Assembly: GCA_020746875.1 (NCBI GenBank)
Contig: JAGTJL010000024.1
Location: 682,001 to 746,000, forward strand
Direction of reading: 5' to 3'
Source: Rhexocercosporidium sp. MPI-PUGE-AT-0058
Taxonomy: Eukaryota > Ascomycota > Leotiomycetes > Helotiales
Length of the DNA: 64,000 bases
A model generated the notes under the pieces. It searched no databases, had not been told where the DNA came from, and worked only from the letters and a program-made list of their open reading frames with translations. Position 1 is the first letter of the stretch. Each line of letters opens with the position of its first letter. A program made the position numbers and the translations under genes. Positions 48,735 through 58,175 of this stretch are shown one piece after another.

Positions 48735-48961
48735 ATGGAGTCAAGGAGTTCATGGAGATTAACTATTTCGGATTTGTGGGCGAATGTCTCGACGAACTCG
48801 TTAGAAAGCCTGCAGAGAGAGTGGCTAGCATGCTCAAGGTTGGCCTCTTACCTGAGTTGTTTGTATTACATTAAAGAAACGATCGGATGTCTTGATCGAC
48901 AAGTCACACTTTTGAGAGATATTTGTAAAAGTAGTATTAAGTCTTGGCTCTCTGAGCAATG
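48735..48961 (+). pseudogene. Gene fragment, exon-like, unknown family
   Basis: An open frame from ATG at 48735 (75 codons) contains WLACSRLASYL and CLDRQVTLLRDICKS and ends at a strong donor GTGAGT (48962). An acceptor after CTAAC at 49038 would restore the final Trp, but the frame then stops at about 49129. The segment starts only ~50 bases after the pogo relic, so the 5' part may have been lost. I do not recognise the family. Confidence 0.35.
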
Positions 48962-49229
48962 GTGAGTAGGCCTCTTATTTGAATATATTTTGTAACTCAA
49001 TGGACATAGAAAATGATGACTAACGGAACTTTCGTCAGGGAACGTTGTATATGCCTAGGATTCTGTTCCAATCCAAGCTCATTTCAAACAGTGTGGCACC
49101 CTGTCCAGGGCTTGAAGACGCCGAGGACTTAATGCAAACTAGCTCCTTCTCATCTTTATCCATGGGGTTGACCTGTATAAATCCGCGTAATGTATCGCCC
49201 TTAGTTTGCGGCGGCAAGCAAGCGTAATT

Positions 49230-49421
49230 CCCTGCGAGCTCAAAACTTTGACAACGATAATCACAGCTGCAAATATGGTTCGAAGCTCAATTTTTTAACT
49301 GATCGAGAAGCTAGATTAGCCCTTCTTCATGAAAAGCTTGCTGTACGGACCTTTTGTGATCAATGTGGTAGACGGCTCGTTCCATAGCAAGTATTGCAGC
49401 ACCTGCTACCCGTCGACGTAG
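49230..49421 (+). pseudogene. Degenerate Cys-rich fragment
   Basis: One frame reads LTDREARLALLHEKLAVR and TFCDQCGRRLVP, then a stop. A neighbouring frame continues SKYCSTCYPST and a stop. The CxxC pair followed by CxxC suggests a broken zinc-binding C-terminus. It may be the end of the gene that starts at 48735, but no consistent splice model was found. Confidence 0.3.
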
Positions 49422-49471
49422 GTAATAGCACAGAGCTCGCTTAGAGTTCGACAATCAACACGGCGTCTCCA

Positions 49472-50740
49472 TTAGTCTCGCCAGGGCCAATCCTGGACCC
49501 AGTACGCCTTGGCTGCTATAAGAATGAAAAAGGCTGCTAGGGCCGAGCAGAAAACGGTAATGTTGAAATAATCGACGCCCTTAATATATTCCCCAACTGT
49601 CAAGCCCATGACAATACCGCCGATGACCATAACAATACACGCAAAGGCCACACGCAGGACATAAGGTGCATACGACACGCTTATTGAGGTCTCGTCGATG
49701 GTACAGTGTCTGGTGACCTTCTTGTGCAAATTCATCATATCTTGGATCCCCACTTGCAAGTCTTCTTTCGAGTTCCAATTTGGGTCACGATTGCCTTGCT
49801 GTATCTCGGAGTCGAATCTGCGATCGGCTTCGTAAATGTGAAGATATTCTAGGCCGTTTCTCGACATAGGAGAAGTTGAGACTGTCTACGTATCGGGTAC
49901 TGCGTGGTCAGCTTCCGGATCCATGCCCGGGGCCACATTCCCGTTATGAGCCATGTCCTGTAGTTCGTTTTCAATCGACTTGGTTCTCATGGCAAAGAGC
50001 GCCGAGAAGTTGACCGGAGCCACCGGTTAGAGGAAATCACCTTTCATCGAGATGAGGCTGAAGATGCGGGCCAGATCCACGATGCCAGACAGCGAATATG
50101 GTTGAGCACAGCCAAGTGGCACAAGAAGACTGACAACAGCATCCAAAAAGGCAGTATCGAACGAACCCAATGTTTCTAAGTACTTCCGATTCGCAAGATA
50201 CCATGACTGTTCCTCCCTGGGCCACCACCCAACCATCAGTTTCGAGGATAGTTTGCGTAATGTCCACGAGTCTCGAGGACATCTTCGGAGCAGCCCAAGC
50301 CACCCTACCCGAGGCTAACATGGTAGGCTCTCCATCCCTGTCCTGCCTAGAAAGCACCGTGGTTGTGTGTAGGCCAATTTCTGTTGCCAGCACGAGACTT
50401 CGAACGAACCGGACAACATGCCCGACTTCTCACTGGAAACAAACAGGCTAATGACGCGTCGTATTACTCGGTCGAGCACACGTCGGGTGCCAACCAGTTC
50501 CACATATATGCAAGCTCCAGATGGTAATCGTCAGTATCGAATTGGTGCTTGGAGTCGAAGTCGGGCATTATATTGATAAGAGACTGCTGGTTTATGCTGG
50601 ACTGCCCCACCGAACGAAGCGATATCCCTTCGCGTAACCCCAGACCCATTAACGACATAGATGCCCATCAACAACCCTTTCGCTTCCCCTTCCCCATAAG
50701 CATCATATCTGTGGCGACGCCTAGTGACCTCTCTGTATAA
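49472..50740 (-). pseudogene. Degenerate gene ending in two membrane helices
   Basis: The minus strand shows coding-like segments in shifting frames: about 50658-50490, 50500-50425, 50420-50190, then 50236-49472. The last frame has two in-frame stops, TAA at about 50029 and TAG near 49892, where CAA and CAG (Gln) would restore reading. Both are CA-to-TA changes. The C-terminal 131 residues (49867-49472) carry two hydrophobic stretches (VLRVAFACIVMVIGG and FCSALAAFFILIAA) and end WPWRD. Similar two-helix tails occur on fungal proteins of unknown function. At least three frameshifts plus two stops make this a pseudogene rather than an intron-rich gene. Confidence 0.6.
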
Positions 50741-51754
50741 TCCTTCGGTTTCTAGCAGAGCACCTTTACATTAGCCACCAATCAGCCACAATCATTGTAC
50801 ATGACAAGTAAACGAACTGTAACGGTACAAGAGCACGAACAAGGTCTAGTGCGACTTGGATAAAATGATTGTTTTCAAGAAAGAAAGAGATCCGTAAGGA
50901 AATCTCTGACTTCAGTTGTTTACACAATATTCATAAAGTAAGACTTTTTTTAATATAAAGGATTTTAAGGTTTTGTGCCCTCTAGATGGAACCGAGACTT
51001 TACGTTTGTTAACCGGTAATTCAGACTGAAGAAGTCAAGGTCTAATTGATACACACTTGGTGTGTCTAAATACAGTGAAGAGAGACTATCGAACATTCCA
51101 TCGAAAGACGTCGGATTGGAGTGAGTATAAGCACCTTTGGTTTAGGTTAATAGTGAGCAATAGACGTCCAAAGAGTCTTTAGATTAAGGGAGCGAGTATG
51201 GACAGAGAGATAAAGATGTTTTAACAACTGATAACCTCGAAAAAATTCATCTAAGATAGAAAGAGATCCAAGCGGTTTTTTATACGTGATAAGCTCGAAT
51301 GATAAGCTTCGGCTGTGCGATACTGGTATTAGTCGTTAAGAATTCTCTTATTTCGGGACATTTATTAAAAGTTAATGATATAAGTCTGCTTATATTCAAA
51401 GTCGAGATCGCGTTTAAAGTAATTAATTTAAAAGATTACTCCCGTCAGGCCGAGGATTCTTAAAAACTGGAAAATGTTTAGTATCTCTGGTAATAATAAC
51501 TGCCGAGTAGTCAGGCACTGGATTAAGGACGATTCCTACGATTCTTTTATATCGAGCTCTAGATCCTGAATATGTTTTTATTACGTAACAGTATTTCACA
51601 AACTTTAGCAAAATCACTCGCGCGGCTAAGTCCCTTCTAAGATATAGATCGAAGATCTCGGAATCTCTATAGATTTAAAAACTCTCTGTTAGAGTGCCAG
51701 TAATATGGAGCTGTTGTGATAGAGAGTGACTTCATACGACTTTATTTATAGGCC
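50741..51754. other. Intergenic DNA, no gene seen
   Basis: Moderately AT-rich with no family similarity. A 64-codon open frame at 51423-51617 (-) has no support. Some stretches (50930-51000, 51300-51430) have RIP-like TA enrichment, so this is probably eroded unique DNA. Confidence 0.4.
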
Positions 51755-52312
51755 ACAGCTAAAGCACCATACGGAAATAGCTAAATCACCATATGCCAAG
51801 GAATTTTCTAGAATCCGGAGGGTGTATTCATCGCCCGCGCCCTGCTATACTAATTTATACTAAAAGCCAAGGGCAACATATGTATCTCACGTAATTATAT
51901 CTTCATAATCTTCTTCAAAGTTGGGTGCTTTAGTTTGCTTCCTTCTTGCCTTATATTTACTCTCATGATCGTAGATATATAATGCACCGCGTGGCTTAAT
52001 ATCTTTCTTTATAAAAGAATAACCGTTAGCTCTTGCATGCGCCTGAATAGCAGCAAATCCAGTACTAAGACTAAGGTAAATAGCTGCAGGGAGCACAAGG
52101 CCGCAAGGCTCGCCAGTGAAAGTCGACATGTTGAATAAGAAAATATGAATAGCTTCAAAAGTCAAGTTTAGTAAGGCTCAGGGGTTTTATCGACGGCCCT
52201 TAGCTCCTAGTACAATTAATATAGCAGGGTGTGGTTAATAAATACGCCCGGCGTGCCTGGAAAAACCTTAGCGTATGGTGATTTAGCTATTTCCGTATGG
52301 TGCTTTAGCTGT
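51755..52312. mobile_element. 558-bp DNA transposon with 47-bp terminal inverted repeats
   Basis: Inverted repeats at 51755-51801 and 52266-52312 match at 45 of 47 positions; both differences are C/T. Each begins ACAGCTAAAGCACCATACGG and contains two tandem ~22-bp versions of AGCTAAA(G/T)CACCATA. No clear target duplication is visible. The element holds a minus-strand fragment of a transposase-like N-terminus (51887-52129), so it is a deletion derivative rather than an autonomous copy. Confidence 0.8.
51887..52129 (-). CDS. Truncated transposase N-terminus, FAR1/MULE-like
   Basis: 80 aa from ATG at 52129. It contains TGFAAIQAHARANGYSF, then YIYDHESKYKARRKQ. The pattern of an alternating helix, GYSF, Lys-rich segment and (C/Y)D..SKYKARRK resembles the FAR1/GCM-type DNA-binding segment at the start of fungal Mutator-like (Hop) transposases. 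The expected Cys reads Tyr. The frame ends in an acidic tail and no catalytic domain follows. It may bind the inverted repeats, or may be only a relic. Confidence 0.45.
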   Translation of the reverse strand: MSTFTGEPCGLVLPAAIYLSLSTGFAAIQAHARANGYSFIKKDIKPRGALYIYDHESKYKARRKQTKAPNFEEDYEDIIT

Positions 52313-52369
52313 ACCCTATTTTAACGGCAGATATACGTTTTAGCCTAATAAGCTTGCCGGGGTGCACGA

Positions 52370-52624
52370 CCCTAGGTGCTAACCATATGTAGATTACAAT
52401 AATATGAAGGGCTGCAGGAAGAGAGACTTACTGAAACCTCTCCAAGTAGTTTTCCCCTAACTAATAGAGTACATCAAGTACGGACGAGCCGAATTCTGCA
52501 ATTGAATCTACAATAAGCTCCCTGTCGTTATCGGAATCCTCCTTATCGCCGATCAAGTTAGTATTATACTCGTAATAATACTGTTGCTTTTCATTATAAC
52601 CTCGTTGAGCGAGCCGTAGATCCC
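52370..52624 (-). pseudogene. Coding-like relic with two CA-to-TA stops
   Basis: The minus strand reads QQYYYEYNTNLIGDKEDSDN and then VLY*LGENYLERFQ*VSLPAA. Both stops (TAG, TAA) become Gln with a single T-to-C change. The family is unknown; it may belong to the neighbouring transposon's parent or to a separate gene fragment. Confidence 0.3.
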
Positions 52625-53121
52625 TAATATAGATTATCTTGATATACTAAACATAGCTCGGGTGACAAACAAGAGTTAATTAAAAAGTTACACGATCGCG
52701 ATTCTTGTAAATTTGATTTCTTGTGATTATCTTTATATTTCAGCAGAGTCTAAGAAGAACGATACTGTAATTACTGTAACAAAGTGAGCACAGAGGGTCG
52801 CCACGGCTCCCGTACCACCCACGCGAAACGGACGTGATGGTTTGCTGACAGTTCTCCTGGCCAATCAATGCAATTAAATGGATTTACAGTGGGGACCATG
52901 CGTTCAAACTCGTTTATGCCCGACCCCCTACATTAGCGCCTAGCTTGTGCAACGTCGTGGCACTTGACACAATTTAAAGAAGGGCTGCTACCTAAAGCAC
53001 TTCAGTCGATCTTCTTAACGAGCTTCGGATCATTATCCTGAAAGTAAATCTCTGCAACCCGTGATACACTTCAACGTAGCGACTCTTTGTACATTTGCGC
53101 CATAGCAGCCAAACTGCCACA
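52625..53121. promoter_or_regulatory. 5' flank of HET gene 2
   Basis: No gene is seen. GC content rises towards 53122. A Kozak-like CACAATGAC marks the start codon. The region from about 52800 should hold the promoter of the HET gene; no specific element is recognised. Confidence 0.4.
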
Positions 53122-55384
53122 ATGACGGTAAACAACATCGTCCTCAGCGGTCCATACAACTTTCCGCTTTTTGCAGCCGGCGGCGGCTCTACCCCCTTCT
53201 ACCCGAGAATGACACCAAAGCAATCAGCCACAATTGGACTCTCAACCCCACCTGGTGAAAAGGCGCTTTGCAGCGACTGCCTCTCCATCGACCTCCACAA
53301 ACTCGATGCGCAGTTACAAGGCATGGGCCACGGACGACACAACGTCGTGAACTACGCGCGAGCGAAAGGCTACGATCTAACTGGTCTCGAGGACCGAGCT
53401 GAGGCTTTGATGCTAAAGCCGAATTATGCCGCTCTAGATCATTCAGCTAAGACGTGCCCGTTGTGTGCGCTGTTCAGAGACGAGCTACTTGTGCAGGGGA
53501 TGCAGCCTAGAAGCTGGCTGACAGGATTGATCAAAAAAGAAGATCCAGTTCTGATTATGGCGACTTGCACTTATCATCGGCAGAACGACAAGAGAGTACC
53601 CCTTTGGGATAGCGGTGCTGTTGGCCTAGAGTTCGTTGCGAATGCGTTGCAGAGGAACTGTGTTGATCGTCTTGTGGTTGTGGCTCAGGATGCTTTTGCT
53701 ATGGTTTCTGTGGGTGCTGAGAGAGGTGAGATAGTGTTTGTTATATTGAGGACTTGCTGACGTGTTGTAAGATAGCGAGGCGAGGAAGGAGGAACATGTC
53801 CTAGGAGAAGTGATTAAGCCTGCTGATGATCTTGAACGTGTTCGTTCGTGGATAACGCGATGTAAGGATGGGCATAAAAAATGCAATGCTCCGCCTCCGA
53901 ATGTCTTCTACCCAACCAGGCTACTGGACGTCGGGTCACTCGAAACTCCTAAAACGCACATTGTCCTTGGCTCTGATGTTGAGGGCGAGTATACTACTCT
54001 CAGTCACTGCTGGGGCCTGAAACCTATCGTCCGCTTGACTAAAGAAACACTTACTCAATACCTATCAGAAATCGGTCCAGAAAACCTGTCAAAAACTTTC
54101 ACAGAAGCAATCCACATCACCCGCAGCCTTGGAATCCGGTATCTATGGATCGACTCTCTGTGCATCATCCAAGACGACGCCGAAGACTGGGAGCGCGAGT
54201 CGGCAACCATGGGGAAAGTGTATTCGCGAGGTTTTCTGAATATCACCGCCTCCACATCCTCAGATGGTTCCGGCGGCTGCTTTTTTCAGCATCAAGACTT
54301 GGACAACGGCAAGCAAGTGCGCTTTCCCTATAAACACAAAGCCGGCCAGGCAGCAGGAGAAGTGGTGATAAGCCCAATAGCCGCGTCATTCGCGGAAGAC
54401 ATCCTCGACGGTCCCCTCGCAAAACGAGCTTGGGTTATTCAAGAAACAGCCTTATCTCGCCGGATGGTGTTTTACGGGAAACACCAGCTGTATTGGCGCT
54501 GTGCGGAGTTCTATGAGTCTGAGCAAGGCGACGAGGATAGGAGCATGGATACAGCGCCGCATTTCAACGAGCTGCCACACCGACGATCGATGAATGGGAA
54601 AGTCGAGGAGAATCTTTACTGGAATTGGACTGTGATTCGATACTCGATGTGTGCGCTTACCAGGAACGAGGATAAACTCGTGGCACTGTCAGGTCTGGCG
54701 AGTAGGTTTGCTGGGGAGTTTGGACACACGTATGCGGCGGGTCTTTGGGTGGAGTATTTACACAGTGGGCTGTTGTGGCATGTTCAAAATACCGGCTGCC
54801 ATCGATATACAGAGTATCTAGCTCCATCATGGTCGTGGGCTAGTATCGACGGTCCGATTGTCATCGATTATAACGACCAACGAGGAAGCGGAGACGTGAA
54901 GATCCGTGCTATTTCCGTCCAGAGTGAAGTGGTAGGAGAGAACAAGTTCGGGGCCGTGAAAGGCGGGACGCTCACTCTCACCGGTAAAATCCAGCACGTG
55001 AACATCCAGTTCCTCGGGAAGAGTCTTGGTGAGGAGAGTATCTGGTACCCTAGTGTAGGAGACAATGCACGAAATATCGCACTAGATGCTGGTAATATCA
55101 ATGCTTTTCTCCTGGACACTTTCGACCAGACACTTCGGCTCGGACGAGCGTATCTTGATGAAAATCGAGAGCCGGAAGGGGAGGTGTTTGCGCTGCAGAT
55201 GGATATTATTAGTGGGTTCCTTAGTCAGATTGGCGAGACTGCTACTCAGCGGCAGAACGTGCTTCTTTTGCAGTCTACTAGCGAAGGAGGGACGTATCGC
55301 AGAATTGGGAAAGGGAGGCTTTGTTTTGAAGGCTCGGAAGACTGGTTTGGGACTACGAAGGAGAAGAAGATTGTTATTGTGTAA
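53122..55384 (+). CDS. HET-domain protein with Cys-rich N-terminus, two exons
   Basis: Exons 53122-53725 and 53772-55384 give 738 aa. The 46-nt intron has donor GTGAGA, branch TGCTGACG and acceptor GTAAG. The splice is phase 1 and joins the CxxC-containing N-terminus in frame to the HET exon, which lacks its own ATG. HET motifs are LSHCWG (278-283), a block from KTFTEAI to LWIDSLCIIQDD (about 309-337), and RAWVIQETALSRR (420-432), with a later WSWAS block typical of HET C-termini. Residues 50-53 (CSDC) and 112-115 (CPLC) form two CxxC pairs spaced like a zinc-binding module. The role in incompatibility cell death is inferred from the family. The frame is intact, although pseudogenes lie on both sides. 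Confidence 0.85.
53726..53771 (+). other. Intron of HET gene 2
   Basis: 46 nt, GTGAGA...GCTGAC...TAAG. The alternative acceptor at 53775 (ATAG) breaks the frame; the one at 53771 keeps it. Confidence 0.7.
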
Positions 55385-55645
55385 TGAGAACCAGAAGTTA
55401 CTGGGATATCATGCAGCTGACCTCTGTGTGTATCCTCACTCGCTAAGGTCCATGTAATAGGGGCTTAAGCGAAATAGGTTTTTCTACACGTGCTGGCCCG
55501 TTGCAGCAGCGCGTCTGAGTAAATTACCTCGCGTCTCACGACCTCACCTCTCAAGTTCAAGCTCCTCGAAACGACGAACAAGCCTTCAGTTGATCAATTT
55601 CCCGTCCACAACGACCCCCACACGAAACAACTTCCCGATTCCAGG
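55385..55645. other. Intergenic region after HET gene 2
   Basis: Holds the HET 3' end and the former promoter of the MYND pseudogene. No feature is recognised. Confidence 0.4.
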
Positions 55646-56188
55646 ATGGCCACATTCTATTACTTCAACTGCGGCAACAATGACACCCTCAAATACACGC
55701 ACACCCTGGCCACCACTCTCGTCAACGCGCGGCCCCAAGATGCGAAAGAGGACGCTCACTTACCAGCAGAACTTTACCTCTGAAATAATGCCTATCGTTC
55801 GCCAACACTGTTTTGCTGCATTCGATGCCACTCAGTCCAGATGCTGCATCTGCCATGTCACGAAATTCTAAGCCAATGTCACGCCAATGTCGCTCCTGCA
55901 CATCCAGCCTGGACCCTTATCTACTGCATCGTGGTCCCAATATGCAAAATGAGTCCGTGGGAGATTGAGGCAAGACAACAGGTCTAGTTCTTGATGGCGG
56001 ACGTTTCTAAGAAAGGGCTTGGGATTGAGGAGAAGGATACGGTTGAGATCAAAGCGTGCAGGATTTGTGGTAAGGCGCAGGAGACAAAGAAGTGCGGGAC
56101 TTGTGGTGCTGTATATTACTGTGGGCGGGAACATCAGAAAAAGGATTGGCTAAGTCATAAGAAGGGGTGTAAGAAGCCTGTTGCGTAG
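55646..56188 (+). pseudogene. MYND zinc-finger protein pseudogene
   Basis: Starts at ATG 55646 (MATFYYFNCGNNDTLKYTHT). The reading must switch frame near 55775 (continuing MPIVRQHCFAAFDATQSRCC) and back near 55905 (continuing VVPICKMSPWEIEARQQV). Two in-frame stops, TAA at about 55869 and TAG at about 55984, would be Gln if the T were C, both in CA context. The intact tail (55994-56188) is a MYND finger: CRIC, CGTC, YYCGREH, and DWLSHKKGC, with His in place of one Cys. MYND fingers mediate protein-protein contacts. The tail could still be made as a 64-aa peptide from ATG at 55994, but the whole gene looks dead. Confidence 0.7.
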
Positions 56189-57160
56189 AAGGTGTGAGAT
56201 GGCTGGGTTGCGATTTAGCCAGAGTCCTTGTTTAGTGGTACATGTGGAGTCTCTATGCGTTGCTCTTCTCGGATCAGTGCACAACCTTAGAGCGATTCAT
56301 TTGACTCTCTACTTGTTTTGGATGAGTAAAATGAAATGCAGCAAATTAACCAGGTTTTGGGAAATCACTTTTACATTTTTACTACATTTGCCCAAGGTAA
56401 TAGTAATAGTGGCCCTAGAAATTGCTTTCTATGTCTGTCTAGCGTAATCTTCTTTGTCTTACCTATCTATCTTTATCTGGCCTCTGTGTTTTTGTATTGC
56501 GTCTCTATTGCTCTGAAAGCAATTTACTTCCATAAAGCAATTTACTTCCATAAATCTCTCGCTCCCCTCCAGCTTTGCTCGCCACAATATTTCCTTTCAC
56601 CCCAGTCCCCCTTGCGTACCATCCACTTCAAGTGAAAGTAGCCATCATTATTTACGCCAGCTCCAATGGACACAAAAAACTCGAGAATCTTCAGTATACT
56701 GACTAGACTCGTATATTCATTTACACCTAAATAACTCAGGTATAGATGTTCTTCAGTCAAGAGTCTCCTAGACTCGAGAGAATAATACCATGAATGTACT
56801 GTGCAAAAGTGATAAAGACATTTAAGCAAGAAGTTCTCGCTTATTCTAATACGCTTAGGACATTTAGTGCCTCTTTCAATGACAACTGGAGGCATGGTCT
56901 AGTCGCACGTGAACAGGGTGACGGTATACTGCCTAGATCTCTAGACTTTAGAATTTATTTGCTACGATCTGAACAGGTGACACTTTTCACTCTCCACAAT
57001 TCTAGGAAGCTGTTTCAAACAGACAATGTATCTTTCATTTATCCTCATTCTCCGATACATCTGCGTACCCTTGCTGAGCCAAAGGCTTTGAATGCTAAGG
57101 CACACAACACTATCTCTATGCCATCCAATACATACAGCTGGCCAATTAAACTGGTTATAG
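56189..57160. other. Intergenic region with an 18-bp tandem duplication
   Basis: Several open frames of 80-130 codons exist on both strands, but none shows domain similarity or clear codon bias, so no gene is called. GCAATTTACTTCCATAAA occurs twice in tandem (56519-56536, 56537-56554). Confidence 0.45.
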
Positions 57161-57420
57161 CCTCGAAAACAAAGGAAAGTTCAAACTAGTCTAAATTCTA
57201 AATTTACTAACACTACGGTTATTTAAGAAACTTAAATTAAAGTTAGTAATTAAGAAATTAAATAAACAACATTAGATTAAGGAGAAGATTCAGATTTTAT
57301 AAAATATTATACAAATGTTAATACGTTATAAATTTATTAATAATTAAATAAGTAATAGAATTAAGCGAGGTGGCCGGAAAGAGGGGGGGGGGTGAGGACT
57401 TGCTGTAGATATTATAAGGA
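57161..57420 (+). pseudogene. Pogo-like transposase C-terminal relic, copy 2
   Basis: Plus-strand SLNSKFTNT and an ARWPERGGG end match the C-termini at about 48470-48680 and 63215-63440. Only ~260 bases are present, with no catalytic part. It marks the right border of island 2 and ends in a G-run near 57385. Confidence 0.5.
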
Positions 57421-57719
57421 ACACTGAAAACAACATAAAGTCTATTAACGCAATACACAACTTCTTACGCTATAACTAGCCAAACTTTAGCAAATCTCTA
57501 AATATTATAAAGTAACGGTCTTATATAACTTTGAACTGTTTAATTAAAAACTAGTTGCGCCGCTCTTTCTTCACTAAGGAAGACGTACATCCCGAGTTGG
57601 TTATTGATAGTTTCTTCGTGCTACCTCTGTTATATATTGCAGCGTTTTTGTGTTTAAATCCAGGACTTTACACGTTAAAACTCCTTATACTATTCTTTTC
57701 TCATTTTATCCCCGGGAAG

Positions 57720-57868
57720 AAGGTTAACAGACACATGGTTATTATCGTGTGCATGCCCATCCATTCTATCTGTACGGAATCGGACCCGTAGCATAAGGGG
57801 GCCGAGGCTTCTACGGTATCAGTAGAATCAGTCCCACCTGTATTTCTAGTCACGCCGGCGTTTTGCTT
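57720..57868 (-). repeat. Unmutated end segment of the inverted family B copy
   Basis: Read on the minus strand, AACGCCGGCGTGACTAGAAA and following sequence align with 25030-25140, where the same positions are heavily C-to-T and G-to-A changed. Here the composition is normal and the minus strand stays open, with TRNTGGTDSTDTVEASAPL and EWMGMHTIITM. The segment is cut from the rest of the element by the solo LTR at 57869. Confidence 0.65.
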
Positions 57869-58175
57869 TGTGAGAAATAGGCGAGCCAATCAGAATGAGG
57901 AAGCGCAGTAGGTGAGGACACGTGATTAAAGAGAGAGAATTGCTTGCTTGCTTGAAGAGCTAGAAGAGCTCTTCGGTAGTTATATATAAAATAATAGCTT
58001 CTCTAAAAGCTTTTATAATTACGTAACTAATTACGTAACTTATACGAGCTACGTAATTAAATATAAGTGTAATTTCCCGGAATATAAAGGTAATTTCCGG
58101 GCCGCGTAAGTAATAAAAACTCCTTCGGCTATTCTAAGGTAGAATCGGCACGAGTTACCGAAGTCAAATCCAGTA
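57869..58175 (-). repeat. Copia-2 solo LTR, TSD TGCTT/TACTT
   Basis: 307 bp, TGTGAGAAATAGGCGAGCC to CAAATCCAGTA on the plus strand. Flanks are TGCTT (57864-57868) and TACTT (58176-58180), which differ by one G/A, as RIP would produce. Its mutation load increases from left to right. Confidence 0.8.

Noticed and set aside
56181..57189. Overlapping open frames on both strands after the MYND pseudogene
   Set aside because: No domain similarity or start and splice support; the lengths are possible by chance in moderately AT-rich DNA.
57555..57791. A 78-codon plus-strand frame with a hydrophobic segment
   Set aside because: It overlaps the unmutated family B end, whose homologue at 25030-25140 supports the minus strand instead.
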